A stretch of DNA of 64,000 bases from an uncultured Aquimarina sp. (GTDB lineage: Bacteria; Bacteroidota; Bacteroidia; Flavobacteriales; Flavobacteriaceae). A model generated the notes under the pieces. It saw only the letters and a program-made list of their open reading frames with translations, did no database searches and was not told the DNA's origin. Where the stretch lies: assembly GCA_947492105.1 (NCBI GenBank), contig CANLMN010000001.1, forward strand, positions 62,001 to 126,000, in the 5' to 3' direction. Both the position numbers and the translations under genes were made by a program. Below, piece after piece: positions 61,216-64,000 of the stretch (positions are counted from its first letter, which is position 1; each line of letters begins with the position of its first letter).

Positions 61216-62292
61216 TTAATCACGAATACCGACTCTAGGATCTAACCATCCGTAAATAATATCCACAAAGATATTAATTAAAATAAATAGAATAGCGATT
61301 ACGAGTACAGAACCCATTATTATTGGCAAATCTAGTGTATTGAGTGCGTCTACAATTTCTTTTCCCAAACCATTCCATCCAAAAATGTATTCGACAAACA
61401 CTGCACCTGCCAGCATCGAGGCAAACCATCCAGAGACTGCTGTAACGACTGGATTCAAAGCATTCTTTAGTGCATGACGATAAATAATTTGTGTATTTGT
61501 CAATCCCTTTGCCCGAGCTGTCCGTATGTAATCTTGATTAAAAACTTCTAACAAAGAATTGCGCATTAATTGAGAAACCACAGCCAAAGGTCGTATTCCT
61601 AAAACGACTGCTGGTAAAATTAAATTTTTCCATCGAATATGCAAGTGCTCCCCAAAATCATCTAATTCGTACAAACTCCCTGTCATATTCAAATCTGTAT
61701 AGCGATGTAGTACAAATCCAAATAGCCAAGCAAATAAAATTGCGCTAAAAAAAGAAGGAACACTCATTCCCATTGTACTAATGAACTGAATGAGCTTATC
61801 TGGCCATCGATCTTTTGTCAGTGCACTAATTACTCCTAGTAGTATTCCCAAAAACAAGGCTACACATATGGCCGAAACTGCCAAAACTGCTGTATTTGGT
61901 AGTGTTTCGAAAATCACTGTACTTACTTTTTTTCCATTTTTCTGAAATGATTCTCTCAAATAAGGCCATTTTAGTACTACAATAGTATTCCCTACTTCCA
62001 AAAGTTGCATTGCACTATATTTATTAGGATATAAATACGTAAAATGTTCGCGGTTTGTATTATGAAAAGAAATTGGAGAAAGATCGTTCAAATAGTATCG
62101 ATACTGCGTGGTAATAGGTTGATCAAATCCATACTTTCGATTAATTACCCTAAGCTGTTCCTCTGTTTCATTTTGTCCTAACATCATTTGAGCAGGGTCT
62201 CCTCCTAGAATATTAAACAGCATAAAGATCACCGTTATCACTCCCCAAATGGTTAGTAATGTATATCCTATTTTATTTAGTACAAACTGCAT
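61216..62292 (-). CDS. OppB/DppB-type ABC transporter permease
   Basis: An inner-membrane permease of the peptide/nickel ABC uptake family, 358 residues. It starts with MQFVLNKIGYTLLTIWGVIT typical of the first TM helix, then a periplasmic loop, and the EAA-type cytoplasmic loop YIRTARAKGLTNTQIIYRHA LKNA. The C-terminus ends as in DppB (VDIIYGWLDPRVGIRD). No second permease, ATPase or binding protein lies nearby, so the rest of the transporter must be encoded elsewhere. It lies 55 bp upstream of tpiA on the same strand. Confidence 0.92.
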   Translation of the reverse strand: MQFVLNKIGYTLLTIWGVITVIFMLFNILGGDPAQMMLGQNETEEQLRVINRKYGFDQPITTQYRYYLNDLSPISFHNTNREHFTYLYPNKYSAMQLLEVGNTIVVLKWPYLRESFQKNGKKVSTVIFETLPNTAVLAVSAICVALFLGILLGVISALTKDRWPDKLIQFISTMGMSVPSFFSAILFAWLFGFVLHRYTDLNMTGSLYELDDFGEHLHIRWKNLILPAVVLGIRPLAVVSQLMRNSLLEVFNQDYIRTARAKGLTNTQIIYRHALKNALNPVVTAVSGWFASMLAGAVFVEYIFGWNGLGKEIVDALNTLDLPIIMGSVLVIAILFILINIFVDIIYGWLDPRVGIRD

Positions 62293-62594
62293 TGAATAGT
62301 AGTCTTTGCGTTTTTTTGATGATTATCGTAATCCAGTGATCTAATTTTTTTTCAATTCGCTGTAGCAATGCGCTTTTTTACGCAATTTTCGTCTTTTCTT
62401 TTACACCCAGTATTACACGTGACATGCAAAAAACATTTCTTTTGATCAAAAATACTTGCCGTCACGACCAACTAACCTCTCTTCTTTGGCTGATCCTGTC
62501 TGTATCAAAGATATTTAGAGTATTCTAAAAACATCATCTCTTAATTCAAGTAAATACTACTAAAAAAAAGCTTTATAAAATCCAATTCAAAAAA
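62293..62594. other. Short gene-free gap
   Basis: Contains TTCAATTCGCTGTAGCAA then CGCTTTTTTACG (about 62351-62382), which recurs near 6.6 kb. Otherwise nothing recognised. Confidence 0.45.
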
Positions 62595-63689
62595 TTATAA
62601 TGCCAAATCATCTGCGTCATTCCAATGCAATTTTTGCATAATAGTTCCTTCTTGTAATCTAAGGATACCCGGATTTGAACGTATAATTGTTTTTAGTGCA
62701 GTTTCGTCAGTTACATAAAATTCAAACGGCAGATCAAAACGTTGTTTAAGTTTTGCAATATCAGCAGGACCAGAGGCTGACAAAGCTATGACATCATACC
62801 CTTGCTCTAATGCTCTTTTACTCAAATTACTAATCTTCTCCAAGCCTTCTACTTCACTTTTAGACAAATTATATGCTACGATAACAATCAATTTTTCTTT
62901 TGCCAAAAATTTTGTGGTAAAATCCTGATCATCTTTTGTGATAGAAAAATCATGAATTGGAGGCTCATAACCCTTGTCCAAAATCTCTGTATCCACTCGA
63001 ACAAATTTCCCTGTTGTTTTTGGGTAATCTCTGCTAGTTGTAATCACTTTTTCCTGACCATTTTCTTCAAAAACCCAATTGTATGCAATCTTTGCCCTAG
63101 GCGCTCCTTCTGGTATCTCCATCCCTTTGGTAATATTCACTCCCACTTTATATGCTCTAAAATCAATAGATGGTAAATGCATCAACACATGATATGCAAA
63201 TGACAAACAAGCGATAAAACTCACAAACACCACCCATTTAAGCGCTCCTTTTGGAATTAGCGGTGTAATAAACTGTTTCTTCCAAAACAACAAAGTAATA
63301 AGAACTGTCAAAAACACATCTTTGCTAAATGATTCCCAAGGAGTAAGCTTCATCGCATCCCCAAAACATCCGCAATCAGTTACTTTATTAAAATAGGCAG
63401 AATAGAAGGTCAAAAACGTAAAAAATCCAATCATTAGCAAGAGCGACCAGACTGTAAACTTGGGGGCATACCCAATAATGAGCGTAATCCCCAAAACAAC
63501 TTCAAAAATCACTACAAAAACTGCTATTAACAATGCGAATGGAATCAAAAACTCCATATTGAGCACCCCTTCTCCAAAATACTCTTGTAGTTTGAATGAG
63601 AACCCTAATGGGTCATTAAGTTTTATAAAACCAGAAATTATAAAAAAGATTCCGACAAATATTCTAGAGACCCCAACAAGTACTTTCAT
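62595..63689 (-). CDS. DoxX-like (BT_3928-type) membrane protein with a thioredoxin-like C-terminal domain
   Basis: A 364-residue protein with four TM helices in residues 1-150, containing RIFVGIFFIISGFIKLNDPL as in DoxX/MauE-like proteins and a Cys pair TDCGCFGDAMKL on the second loop. A further helix follows near residue 160, then a periplasmic domain of about 190 residues. Its LIVIVAYNLSKSEVEGLEKI and YDVIALSASGPADIAKLKQR and FPFEFYVTD-like pattern suggest a thioredoxin-like fold without the CxxC. This fits the BT_3928 family common in Bacteroidetes next to tpiA. Role probably in envelope redox or quinone handling; unproven. Confidence 0.85.
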   Translation of the reverse strand: MKVLVGVSRIFVGIFFIISGFIKLNDPLGFSFKLQEYFGEGVLNMEFLIPFALLIAVFVVIFEVVLGITLIIGYAPKFTVWSLLLMIGFFTFLTFYSAYFNKVTDCGCFGDAMKLTPWESFSKDVFLTVLITLLFWKKQFITPLIPKGALKWVVFVSFIACLSFAYHVLMHLPSIDFRAYKVGVNITKGMEIPEGAPRAKIAYNWVFEENGQEKVITTSRDYPKTTGKFVRVDTEILDKGYEPPIHDFSITKDDQDFTTKFLAKEKLIVIVAYNLSKSEVEGLEKISNLSKRALEQGYDVIALSASGPADIAKLKQRFDLPFEFYVTDETALKTIIRSNPGILRLQEGTIMQKLHWNDADDLAL

Positions 63690-64000
63690 CAGTTATAGTT
63701 TGTGTTTTTTACTGCGATAAAATTTCTAGACCAAGATACAATGCATCTGCACAAGTAACAAAATAATTATCAAGGTTTCGAGCTACATCGGTAAATCTAA
63801 TTACAAAGACATGAAAAGAACAAAACTACCCTCTTAATTTTTTACGTAACACTATTCTTCCACACCTTTGTTTATAACTCACTATCAAACAAATACACAT
63901 AAAACACTTTGATACTTTTATTCAATACTCCTATACTAGCATTCCTGCTTTACTTGATTCATTAGAATCAAAGCAAAAACCGCATAATTAACCATGTCTT
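63690..64000. other. Right-edge region, no gene recognised
   Basis: AT-rich. A minus-strand frame ends at a TAA near 63711 with the sequence LYLGLEILSQ, but it has a stop 40 codons upstream and no start codon, so no gene is called. It may hold the promoter of the DoxX-like gene. Confidence 0.4.

Noticed and set aside
63711-63830. Short minus-strand frame ending LYLGLEILSQ
   Set aside because: Only 40 codons between stops with no start codon; no known family recognised.
1-64000. CRISPR arrays, tRNA and rRNA genes, intact IS transposases, phage genes, restriction or toxin-antitoxin systems
   Set aside because: Looked for on both strands; no regularly spaced repeats, no cloverleaf and no matching protein motifs were seen.

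Overview
The window is AT-rich chromosomal DNA from a member of the Bacteroidetes, most likely a marine Flavobacteriaceae. The evidence is a SusC/SusD pair, secreted proteases with one clear type IX secretion (T9SS) sorting tail, many lipoproteins, weak Shine-Dalgarno sequences, and promoters that fit the Bacteroidetes -7 element TAnnTTTG. No rRNA, tRNA, CRISPR array, phage or intact insertion sequence was seen. All calls come from reading the sequence; no database search was possible.

Layout. 1-5.9 kb: a truncated M12B-like metalloprotease, a membrane patatin-like lipase and a haem-c-motif lipoprotein, all on the minus strand. 7.2-14.5 kb: a Crp/Fnr regulator and a membrane protein on the minus strand, divergent from a molybdenum-cofactor cluster (moeA, a 49-residue ORF, modE-like, mobA, moaD, moaE, moaC-moaB fusion, moaA). 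15.3-20.5 kb: a T9SS-exported subtilase and a large zinc metalloprotease. 20.9-33.6 kb: the most interesting block. A fused assimilatory-type nitrate reductase (molybdopterin, FAD and BFD modules) and a rubredoxin fusion protein face an eight-gene operon. That operon encodes a single-domain globin, a Tll0287-like haem lipoprotein, a small membrane protein, a flavin/[2Fe-2S] reductase, a five-haem cytochrome, a monohaem lipoprotein and ResB/CcsA cytochrome maturation proteins. Both promoters carry the same 16-bp palindrome, TACGTATnnATACkTA. The Moco cluster supplies the cofactor that the nitrate reductase needs.

33.6-40.6 kb holds small or hypothetical proteins (including a duplicated secreted pair), an M28 peptidase, a PhnA-like protein, a probable frameshifted small membrane gene and two perfect 20-21 bp hairpins. 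40.6-47.6 kb is a SusC/SusD-zinc metallohydrolase-DUF4302 outer-membrane uptake operon. 48.8-50.3 kb has two small secreted proteins. 51-63.7 kb is mostly housekeeping: a flavoprotein, a sodium:solute symporter, a uracil-DNA-glycosylase-like protein apparently starting at ATT, a DnaQ-type exonuclease, a DinB-like protein, an Lnb/DUF4105 protein, a glutaredoxin-like protein, ClpS, PrmA, TpiA, an OppB/DppB-type permease and a DoxX-like protein.

A second layer runs through the long gene-free gaps: at least three families of roughly 90-170 bp palindromic, MITE-like repeats (called A, B and C here). They occur in both orientations, often next to each other, and never inside a recognised gene.
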